NCBI RefSeq assembly: GCF_038594945.1
Contig: NZ_JBCFYD010000001.1
Location: 1-64,000 of the forward strand
DNA length: 64,000 nt
Source of the DNA: Fodinibius sp. Rm-B-1B1-1
GTDB lineage: Bacteria > Bacteroidota > Rhodothermia > Balneolales > Balneolaceae
Direction of reading: 5' to 3'
Position 1 is the stretch's first letter. Each line of letters begins with the position of its first letter. Of this stretch, positions 1 through 6,944 are shown piece by piece. The position numbers and the translations under genes are program-made. The notes under the pieces were generated by a model. It was not told where the DNA came from. It saw only the letters and a program-made list of their open reading frames with translations, and ran no database searches.

Positions 1-114
1 GTTTGAGTCTCTGGACTCGGATCAATCACTGTACTTCTTCAATTGACTCTCATCGACTCCGGCAAAACCGGAGCTGACAAGGGCTCGACGTGCGATCGTC
101 TGTATGTTCTCAGT

Positions 115-126
115 CTGTCAAAGAAC
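115..126 (-). promoter_or_regulatory. boxA-like antitermination element
   Basis: Read on the minus strand, this is GTTCTTTGACAG, very close to the boxA-type element of rRNA leaders where NusB/NusE-dependent antitermination complexes assemble. It sits about 100 bases after the predicted promoter. The position and sequence fit an rRNA leader. The match is by eye only. Confidence 0.5.
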
Positions 127-165
127 GCTTTGTTCTTTCCAATTTTTGGCCGATTTATTAGAGCC

Positions 166-210
166 AAAAAAACGGAGTTGAACTCATTTGCTGCTGGGCT
201 CAACCCCGTT
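166..210 (-). terminator. Terminator-like hairpin inside the rRNA-type leader
   Basis: On the minus strand, bases 210-200 pair with 181-171 (11 bp including one G-U pair) around an 18-base loop, and a run of T follows at 171-166. This is the form of an intrinsic terminator. It lies between the predicted promoter (226-255) and the boxA-like element (115-126), so it could act as an attenuator or simply as leader structure. Confidence 0.5.
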
Positions 211-225
211 TCAAATTGGAATCCT

Positions 226-255
226 AATGTAAGACCAAACCGGGGTATATGTCAA
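226..255 (-). promoter_or_regulatory. Strong sigma70-like promoter, probably of an rRNA operon
   Basis: The minus strand shows TTGACA (255-250), an 18-base spacer and TACATT (231-226). A perfect -35 box with a near-consensus -10 box, facing away from the neighbouring gene toward a boxA-containing leader, suits a stable-RNA promoter. It lies just downstream of the queuosine-transporter gene, which is read in the same direction. Confidence 0.55.
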
Positions 256-332
256 TGTTTTTTTGGGATTAATTTTACTTTTTTACCCAACCTAAGTCCA
301 TATGATTTAAACCGTATTTTAGGGTTCAAAAA

Positions 333-1112
333 TTACTCATATAGACTATTTTCACTGGGATCTTCTTCAAAATCCTGGAAGATTTTAACCCCCAAATAAC
401 AAAGTGGAGTATCGAACAGTGCGAAAAAGAATTTAAAGAAGTAAGAATTGAGAATTAGGATGATTAATTTGCCAATCGTATCAACTTCTTGTCCCAGGTT
501 TCCGGCGAAAAATAAGATTGATAAAATAGCTGTAGAATCCACCAACTGGCTCACTGTTGTTGATGCATTATTGCGCAGCCACAAATGTTTTCCATCTGTC
601 AAATCTTTCCAAAAGTGAAATAGGCGAACATCAACAGTTTGTGCCACCAGGTAAGCAATCATACTGGCAATGGTATTACCAATCATAAATTCATAAACAC
701 CTTCGAATAGTTGTAACCCTCCACTTACCCCACCGGTATTGGGCAACCAGTGGTTTACTGTCATCAGAAAAAGCATAAAAACATTCATCCAAAAACCGAC
801 CCATACAACCAGCTGAGCCTTTTTTCGACCGTATAACTCTGAAATAAGATCAGTAGCTAAAAAAGTAAACGGATAAGCAATAACCCCCACTGGCACGCTC
901 ATAGTGTAGATACTGTTATCGCGGATGAGTTCGGGAACAATCGTCAACATCCAACCAGAAAGTTCTACAGAAAATATTGTAACAAACTTGGTAGTTCCTA
1001 TAATGTTACCAAGTACTAATGAGGTTAGAAAAATGCCAGCCAAGGATAAGAATAGGGCATCTCGTTTATAGGTAGCAACCGGTGGATTCTGTTCACCGTC
1101 CATCGATATCAA
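333..1112 (-). CDS. yhhQ: Queuosine precursor transporter, YhhQ/VUT family
   Basis: This is a 259-residue integral membrane protein with about six hydrophobic segments. The family (DUF165/VUT_1, YhhQ) imports 7-deazaguanine precursors such as preQ0/preQ1 used to make queuosine in tRNA. The central stretch YPFTFLATDLISELYGRKKA carries the conserved acidic and glycine residues of the family, and the later RNNASTTVSQLVDS segment is also typical. The start could be the first ATG or the one three codons on (1103). It is encoded alone, divergent from umuC. No preQ1 riboswitch was recognised upstream. Confidence 0.85.
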   Translation of the reverse strand: MISMDGEQNPPVATYKRDALFLSLAGIFLTSLVLGNIIGTTKFVTIFSVELSGWMLTIVPELIRDNSIYTMSVPVGVIAYPFTFLATDLISELYGRKKAQLVVWVGFWMNVFMLFLMTVNHWLPNTGGVSGGLQLFEGVYEFMIGNTIASMIAYLVAQTVDVRLFHFWKDLTDGKHLWLRNNASTTVSQLVDSTAILSILFFAGNLGQEVDTIGKLIILILNSYFFKFFFALFDTPLCYLGVKIFQDFEEDPSENSLYE

Positions 1113-1195
1113 ATTTATTTACAATTACTGTTTTCGAATAACTGTTTCCAATAATAAATTAAATAAAAGCAATTTCCACTCTTATCGTTTCACCT

Positions 1196-2479
1196 ATGGG
1201 CAGATCAGTATATGCACTTATCGACTGTAATAATTTTTATGCTTCTTGCGAACGCGTTTTTGATCCTTCTATAAGAGGCAAGCCCATTGCCATTTTATCT
1301 AATAATGATGGATGCGTAATTGCCCGTTCTGATGAAGCGAAAATTGCGGGTGTTAAAATGGGTGTACCCGAGTTTAAAATTCGGGATCTCATCAAGCAAA
1401 AAAATGTTGTTTTAAAATCTTCGAACTATGCACTGTATGGAGATATGTCGCGCCGAGTAATGGAAACACTTCGGCACCTTACTCCAAAGGTCGAACCTTA
1501 TAGTATTGATGAAGCCTTTATAGAATTTCCGAAGTTGATCACCAACAATTTAGACCGCTTTGGAAAAGAAATTAAATCCACCGTAAAACGGTGGACTGGA
1601 CTCCCCGTTTCAGTAGGTATTGCCCCATCAAAAACGTTGGCTAAAATTGCCAATGAAAGGGCTAAATCCAACCCCAAATATGATGGGGTATTAAACTTGG
1701 TTGAAAATCCTGATTTAGATGCCATCTTGAAAGAAACGAAATTAACTGATATCTGGGGTATTGGTGGGGGCTTATCGCAACGATTATTTCAAGAAAACAT
1801 CCGGAATGCTCTTCAGTTAAAGCAACAAATTGATAAAAAAGAATGGGTCCGCAGTAAAATAAGTGTCAACGGACTGCGAACTGTAATGGAGCTTAATGGT
1901 CAGCCGTGCCTTGAAGTTGAAAATATTAGCGATCCAAGAAAAGGTATTATGACTTCTCGTTCGTTTGGAAAAGCTGTTACGGATCGGGAAGATCTCAGTG
2001 AGGCTATTGCGCAATTCATCAGCATTGCAGCCGAGAAACTTCGCGCCCAAAATTCTGTAGCGTCACTGTTACATGTTACACTTCGCACCAATAAGTATTC
2101 CAATTATAAATCAAAATATAAGTACGGCATTGAACTTCCTTTGCAGATGCCTACGGCAAATACAGCCTATCTTATTAGGTGTGGTCGCACCTGCCTAAAA
2201 AAGTTATTTCAGCCCAATCTTCGCTATAAAAAGGTAGCCGTGATGCTCACCGGTATTCTCCCCGGATCTGAAGTACAAACTGATTTATTTAGCAAAGATC
2301 ATTACACTACTGACGAACGTAACCTGATGCAAAAAGTGGATGACATCAACACCAAGTATGGCTCGGAAACAGCCCATTTCGCCTCAACCGGTATTGAACG
2401 AACCTGGCAGATGAAACAAGAATACTTATCTCCAAAATATACGACTCAATGGGATGATCTTTTAGAAGCAAAGGCCTAA
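1196..2479 (+). CDS. umuC: Y-family translesion DNA polymerase, UmuC-like
   Basis: This 427-residue protein matches the length and order of UmuC (catalytic subunit of polymerase V). D10 in ALIDCNNFYASCERVF and D105-E106 in YSIDEAFIEF are the expected metal-binding catalytic acids. The stretch SNNDGCVIARSDEAK is the finger region typical of UmuC, and the C-terminal third has the little-finger and C-terminal UmuC extension. In the usual arrangement umuD precedes umuC. Here no umuD is adjacent, so the accessory subunit must be elsewhere or absent. The upstream gap of about 80 bases is A/T rich with a loose direct repeat of ACTGTTT, but no recognised LexA box. Confidence 0.92.
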   Translation: MGRSVYALIDCNNFYASCERVFDPSIRGKPIAILSNNDGCVIARSDEAKIAGVKMGVPEFKIRDLIKQKNVVLKSSNYALYGDMSRRVMETLRHLTPKVEPYSIDEAFIEFPKLITNNLDRFGKEIKSTVKRWTGLPVSVGIAPSKTLAKIANERAKSNPKYDGVLNLVENPDLDAILKETKLTDIWGIGGGLSQRLFQENIRNALQLKQQIDKKEWVRSKISVNGLRTVMELNGQPCLEVENISDPRKGIMTSRSFGKAVTDREDLSEAIAQFISIAAEKLRAQNSVASLLHVTLRTNKYSNYKSKYKYGIELPLQMPTANTAYLIRCGRTCLKKLFQPNLRYKKVAVMLTGILPGSEVQTDLFSKDHYTTDERNLMQKVDDINTKYGSETAHFASTGIERTWQMKQEYLSPKYTTQWDDLLEAKA

Positions 2480-2535
2480 TTTTAGCCCGACATAACATTG
2501 ACTCACAGAAATTATTAAAATCATATTAGCAATAA

Positions 2536-3465
2536 ATGTCGCTATTATTTATCGCTCCCGATCGCGACCTGGAATCCTGGGAAAAAGCAATTCATAATAT
2601 AGATTCCAATATAGATGTGGAGTTCTGGCCAGCTATTAAGGATAAAGATCGCGTGCAATTTGCCGTATGCTGGAACCAACCCAAACATGTAATGGATAGT
2701 TTTCCAAATCTTAAGGCCGTATCATCGTTGGGAGCAGGGGCTGATCACCTATTGGCCGACAAACACCTTCCGAAATCAATTGATATCTGCCGAGTTGTAT
2801 CTCCCTCACTAATCCAACAGATGAAAGAATACGTCACTGCTGCAGTGTTGAATATCCAGCGTAACCTTGTTGATTATATACGGCAGAATGATCAAAAGAA
2901 ATGGCAGCCGCACTCCCATTCACTGGCTTCAGAACTGTCTATTGGTGTTATGGGATTGGGTAAACTCGGCCAACCCGTTGCTAAGCAATTAGCTGAGATG
3001 GGTTATCAGGTTTCGGGATGGGCACGAACCTCCAAAGAAATAGAAGGGGTCAAAACATTTTCCGGGGATAAAGATCAGAAGGCTTTTTTAAATGCTACAC
3101 AAATACTCGTTTGCCTGCTTCCTCTCACCACTAAAACTGAAGGAATTTTAGACCTCAACACCTTTAAGCAACTCAAAGAAAACGCCTGGGTTATCAACGC
3201 AGCACGTGGGGAGCATTTGGTAGATGAAGACTTAATTTATGCCCTCGACAGCAATATAATACAGGGTGCCTGGCTCGATGTTTTTTCCGAAGAACCATTG
3301 CCTGATAAACATGCATTCTGGAATCGGGAAAATATCATTATTACCCCCCATATTGCCAGCTTTACCAAACCACATGAGGTGGCCGGTCAAATAGTCGACA
3401 ATTACAAGCGTGCCCTTTCGGGGATGGAATTAAACCACAAAATAAATCAGGAACTCGGCTACTAA
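2536..3465 (+). CDS. ghrA: D-2-hydroxyacid dehydrogenase, glyoxylate/hydroxypyruvate reductase A-like
   Basis: The protein (309 residues) has the two-domain fold of NAD(P)-dependent D-2-hydroxyacid dehydrogenases. The Rossmann motif GLGKLG lies at 140-145. The catalytic trio is R224 (in NAARGEHLVD), E253 (in FSEEPL) and H272 (in ITPHIAS). Length and the short C-terminus place it with the GhrA subgroup, which reduces glyoxylate and hydroxypyruvate, although substrate cannot be read from sequence. It follows umuC by 56 bases on the same strand and converges with ilvE. Confidence 0.8.
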   Translation: MSLLFIAPDRDLESWEKAIHNIDSNIDVEFWPAIKDKDRVQFAVCWNQPKHVMDSFPNLKAVSSLGAGADHLLADKHLPKSIDICRVVSPSLIQQMKEYVTAAVLNIQRNLVDYIRQNDQKKWQPHSHSLASELSIGVMGLGKLGQPVAKQLAEMGYQVSGWARTSKEIEGVKTFSGDKDQKAFLNATQILVCLLPLTTKTEGILDLNTFKQLKENAWVINAARGEHLVDEDLIYALDSNIIQGAWLDVFSEEPLPDKHAFWNRENIIITPHIASFTKPHEVAGQIVDNYKRALSGMELNHKINQELGY

Positions 3466-3514
3466 CCACCCCTTATATGATGAGTAACAGGCAAAAAACT
3501 TACTTATTGCTTTT

Positions 3515-4588
3515 TTAGTCAACTTTAACTGACGTAATCCAACCAAACGGATCTTCTGCCTGACCACGCTGAATAGCAGTAATTCTATTATATAACTTTT
3601 GCCCCACGGGACCTCGTCCATCGATATCAAAAGTAACAGACTGGCCATCATGGTGAACCTCTTCAACTGGCGCAATAACTGCAGCTGTTCCGGCGCCAAA
3701 TACTTCATCTAACATATCATTTTCACCGGCTTCCATCACTTCATCAATACTGATTCGACGCTCTTCAACCGGCATTCCCCAATGTTTGGCCAGCTGAACG
3801 ACAGAATCTCGTGTAACCCCCGGCAAGATTGTACCGCGTAAATCAGGTGTTACTAACACGCCGTCAATTACAAAAAAGATATTCATTGTACCAACCTCCT
3901 CAACATAGGTATGCTCCTCAGCATCCAACCAAAGAACCTGATCGAATCCCTGCTTTTTAGCTTTCTGCGCAGGATATAAACTGGCTGCATAATTACCTGC
4001 TGTCTTGGCATCCCCAACCCCACCTCTTACAGCTCGCACATATTGCTGAGAAGTAGTCAGCTTTACCGGACGATCATAATACGATCCTACTGGTGAAGTA
4101 ATAATATAAAAGCGATAAGTTTCGGCAACCCGCGCTGAAATTATCGGATCAAAAGCACAGGCAAAAGGGCGTATGTATAATGAATTGCCATCTTTCTGGG
4201 GCACCCACTGATGATCAAGCTGAATAAGCTCTTTAATTCCCTCTATAAAAATATCCCGGTCCATCTTGGGGATACACATCCGCTCACAGGACCGCATCAT
4301 ACGCTCGTAATTTTTTTCGGGCCGAAAAAGGTTTATAGTTTCCCCATCCACATAATATGCTTTGGTGCCCTCAAAAACTGATTGTGCATAATGAAGAGCA
4401 TTAAGTGATGGGGTAATTTCAATGGGCCCGTACGGCTTAATTTCAGGCTGTTGCCACTGCCCATCTTTATATTCCATCTCCAGCATATGGTCGGCAAACT
4501 CACGCCCAAAACCCGGTGTATCAAGGTCTACATTGTCAATTCGACTCGACGACGTTTTAGTAATATTAAAGATAGTATCAGTAGTCAT
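3515..4588 (-). CDS. ilvE: Branched-chain amino acid aminotransferase
   Basis: This 357-residue PLP enzyme is of fold type IV and the longer, eukaryote-like BCAT class II size. It transfers the amino group between glutamate and the 2-oxoacids of leucine, isoleucine and valine. Visible family features include EITPSLNALHYAQSVFEG near the N-terminus, the RPF loop (IRPFACAFD), the lysine-containing RGGVGDAKTAGNYAASL region, and EEVGTMNIFFV. It is monocistronic, and its 5' side faces the M24 peptidase gene divergently across about 215 bases. Confidence 0.93.
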   Translation of the reverse strand: MTTDTIFNITKTSSSRIDNVDLDTPGFGREFADHMLEMEYKDGQWQQPEIKPYGPIEITPSLNALHYAQSVFEGTKAYYVDGETINLFRPEKNYERMMRSCERMCIPKMDRDIFIEGIKELIQLDHQWVPQKDGNSLYIRPFACAFDPIISARVAETYRFYIITSPVGSYYDRPVKLTTSQQYVRAVRGGVGDAKTAGNYAASLYPAQKAKKQGFDQVLWLDAEEHTYVEEVGTMNIFFVIDGVLVTPDLRGTILPGVTRDSVVQLAKHWGMPVEERRISIDEVMEAGENDMLDEVFGAGTAAVIAPVEEVHHDGQSVTFDIDGRGPVGQKLYNRITAIQRGQAEDPFGWITSVKVD

Positions 4589-4739
4589 AATAATTTCATT
4601 GATTCAAACTGTGCTAAAAATACAATTTTTGTAGATGAATCTCTTCACAAAATAAAAGTCATCAGGAGTATTACGATTTTTCGCTTTGCCATTGTTTCCA
4701 GACTCTCGATTTAATTATTTAAACTCAATTTTAAAAATA

Positions 4740-4769
4740 TTGACAAACTGAGTTGCTTTCCGCTATTTA
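4740..4769 (+). promoter_or_regulatory. Candidate sigma70-like promoter of the M24 peptidase gene
   Basis: TTGACA at 4740-4745, an 18-base spacer and TATTTA at 4764-4769 lie about 40 bases before the ATG at 4807. This is a plausible promoter for the secreted peptidase. It was found by eye and has no other support. Confidence 0.4.
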
Positions 4770-4806
4770 GAGTTGTCTGATTACTATTTAATAATCTCTA
4801 CCTTTG

Positions 4807-6159
4807 ATGAATATATTTACTAAATACGCATCCCTGATTTTAATTTTTCTATTCGCTACTAACCCGATTATATCGGCCCAACATACCACACCTCCCAACA
4901 TATTATCGATGCAAGAACGGGCTGAGGTCGAAAATCAATGGCTCGAACATCGGCTCAATAATGTAATACCCAAACTCATGCGTCGCGAAAATATTGATAT
5001 GTGGATTATCATTGCTCGCGAATATAATGAAGATCCCGTCATCAAAACGATGCTGCCTGCTACCTGGCAATCTGCGCGCCGTCGAACGATACTTGTTTTT
5101 TCAAACGACGGTCAAAAGGTAGAACGGATGGCTGTAGCACGATATGATATTGGCAAATTCTTTAAAACGGCTTGGGATAAAGAAAAAGAACCGAATCAGT
5201 GGCAGCGTCTTGCTGACATCATTAAAGAAAAAGATCCGCAAACTATTGCGCTTAATTACTCCTCCACTTTTGCACTGGCCGATGGCATAAGTAAATCACA
5301 ATACAAGGATTTTTCTTCTACCCTATCAAGAAAATACCAAGATCGTATTATATCAGGAGAAAACTTAGCTATTGGTTGGCTGGAAACACGCACTGAACCC
5401 GAAATGCAAGTCTATCCCATGATTGTCCATATTGCACATGATATCATTGCGGAGGGATTTTCGGAAAAAGTAATCCAGCCGGGCATCACTACTACAACCG
5501 ATGTAGAGTGGTGGTACCGTGAACGTATCCGTGACCTCAACCTAACGGCTTGGTTTCACCCCAGCGTATCAGTGCAACGTTCAGCCGATCCTGATACATC
5601 GTTCCTGAATAACTTCTCCCAACGTCCCGATGAAAATGTTATTCTTCCCGGAGACCTGCTCCATGTCGATTTTGGTATCACTTACCTGGGGCTCAACACC
5701 GACACCCAACAACATGCCTACGTTCTTAAGCCCGGAGAAAACCAAGCTCCTAAAGGGCTTCAGAAAGCATTAAAGACTGGGAACCGTCTGCAGGATATCC
5801 TGACGGAAAATTTTAAAGAAGGTCGCAATGGAAATGAAATACTTGCTAAAAGTCGAAAAAGAGCTATAAACGAAGGCATCACCCCCAGCATCTACACACA
5901 CCCGATTGGCTATCACGGTCACGGGGCTGGGCCAACGATTGGACTTTGGGACCAACAAGATGGCGTACCCGGCAAGGGCGACTACCCGCTTTATGCAAAT
6001 ACAGCCCACTCAATTGAATTAAATGCTACTGTAAACATTCCGGAGTGGAATAAAGAAATCCGCATAATGCTGGAGGAAGATGCCTTTTTTGATGGCGATT
6101 CAGTTCGATATATTGACGGCCGCCAAACAGAACTTTGGCTTATACCACGACAAGATTAA
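4807..6159 (+). CDS. Secreted M24-family metallopeptidase (Xaa-Pro aminopeptidase-like)
   Basis: The product is about 450 residues and starts with a signal peptide ending near ISAQH, so it is exported. The C-terminal half has the pita-bread fold of M24 peptidases: aspartates in LLHVDFGITY and LNTDTQQH, a histidine in YHGHGAGPTIG, and glutamates in HSIELNA and MLEEDAFF supply the dinuclear metal site. The N-terminal creatinase-like domain includes RREN-DMWIIIARE. The family removes N-terminal residues next to proline, but the exact substrate is not clear. A TTG at 4804 is in frame, and the ATG at 4807 is the better start. It is followed after 19 bases by the glycosylase-like gene. Confidence 0.8.
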   Translation: MNIFTKYASLILIFLFATNPIISAQHTTPPNILSMQERAEVENQWLEHRLNNVIPKLMRRENIDMWIIIAREYNEDPVIKTMLPATWQSARRRTILVFSNDGQKVERMAVARYDIGKFFKTAWDKEKEPNQWQRLADIIKEKDPQTIALNYSSTFALADGISKSQYKDFSSTLSRKYQDRIISGENLAIGWLETRTEPEMQVYPMIVHIAHDIIAEGFSEKVIQPGITTTTDVEWWYRERIRDLNLTAWFHPSVSVQRSADPDTSFLNNFSQRPDENVILPGDLLHVDFGITYLGLNTDTQQHAYVLKPGENQAPKGLQKALKTGNRLQDILTENFKEGRNGNEILAKSRKRAINEGITPSIYTHPIGYHGHGAGPTIGLWDQQDGVPGKGDYPLYANTAHSIELNATVNIPEWNKEIRIMLEEDAFFDGDSVRYIDGRQTELWLIPRQD

Positions 6160-6178
6160 TTACAACCCAATTTCTTTA

Positions 6179-6868
6179 ATGAATAGCATTGATTCCTTAT
6201 TGAACCTTCTTAAGGATACCCCTCAAGGTCCCTTTTTTAACCCTTGGTATCAGTCGGACCCCGAACATGATCAAGACAATAACGGGCCGAAGGTTCGCAG
6301 AACACAACTCAAGCACTATCTAAAAGAGCGTCTTGATACGGCAAAATATCTTTTTATTGCCGAGGCACTGGGCTATCAAGGGGGCCATTTTACGGGTATT
6401 GCGATGACCTCCGAACGTATTCTGCTCGGTCACCATAAGCCGGTACACGGTATTCCTGCTGATGGTGCTTTTCAAACTATTAAAGCACAACGCACCAGCA
6501 AACCAGCGGTAAAGAAAAAAGGAATGTCGGAGCCAACGGCTACGATCATGTGGAAAGCAATCTATCAGCTGGGCATTGACCCGTATGAAACTGTGCTCTG
6601 GAATGCCTTGCCTTGGCATCCGTATGATTCTGATGATGGGCTTCTCAGTAATCGTACTCCTACCGACAGTGAACTTGAAAAAGGATATCCCTCATTAAAA
6701 GCTTTTCTGGAACTATTCCCAGACGGAGAAATTATAGCAGTGGGACGAAAATGCGAGCAAAGTTTGGATGCTTTTGGGATATCTGATTACACGCCTGTAC
6801 GCCACCCAGCCAATGGAGGAGCTCCAAAATTCCGCCGCCAGATGAAGGAATTAATAGAACGCAGATAA
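6179..6868 (+). CDS. Uracil-DNA glycosylase superfamily protein
   Basis: The 229-residue product begins best at the ATG at 6179. Upstream in-frame codons overlap the M24 gene. Two stretches resemble the uracil-DNA-glycosylase fold: EALGYQGGHFTGIAMTSER takes the place of the water-activating GxxPGxxG motif, and VRHPANGGAPKFRR takes the place of the HPS motif with the minor-groove loop. The middle segment ETVLWNALPWHPYD is like the region carrying the uracil-binding asparagine. The family excises damaged bases. Here the first motif has an alanine-leucine instead of a proline, so activity is uncertain. No signal peptide is present, unlike its upstream neighbour. Confidence 0.7.
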   Translation: MNSIDSLLNLLKDTPQGPFFNPWYQSDPEHDQDNNGPKVRRTQLKHYLKERLDTAKYLFIAEALGYQGGHFTGIAMTSERILLGHHKPVHGIPADGAFQTIKAQRTSKPAVKKKGMSEPTATIMWKAIYQLGIDPYETVLWNALPWHPYDSDDGLLSNRTPTDSELEKGYPSLKAFLELFPDGEIIAVGRKCEQSLDAFGISDYTPVRHPANGGAPKFRRQMKELIERR

Positions 6869-6944
6869 CACGGATCAGACAGATTTTCGCGAATATAATT
6901 TTTTATCATTAAACAAATCAGTGATTATCTGTTTAACCTGCAAT

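Larger units (their letters stand above)
1..225 (-). ncRNA. Probable leader of a ribosomal RNA operon (16S lies outside the window)
   Basis: No convincing protein is encoded here. On the minus strand the stretch lies downstream of a strong sigma70-like promoter and contains a boxA-like element (minus strand of 115-126, GTTCTTTGACAG read outward), which resembles the antitermination element found just upstream of 16S genes. A compact hairpin (57-62 pairing with 68-73) follows it. The minus strand runs off the left edge before any recognisable 16S start. That this is an rRNA leader is inferred from promoter plus boxA. The 16S gene itself is not visible. Confidence 0.55.

Noticed and set aside
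43-399. 118-codon open frame on the plus strand at the left edge
   Set aside because: It overlaps the predicted rRNA promoter and leader on the minus strand, has no recognised domain and a poor coding look.
1113-1195. Repeat of ACTGTTT before umuC, possible LexA site
   Set aside because: The spacing and symmetry do not match a known LexA box, and the lineage's SOS box is not known to me.
4799-4806. TACCTTTG, a perfect -7 box
   Set aside because: It lies immediately at the M24 peptidase start, so transcription would begin inside the gene; the TTGACA/TATTTA promoter upstream fits better.
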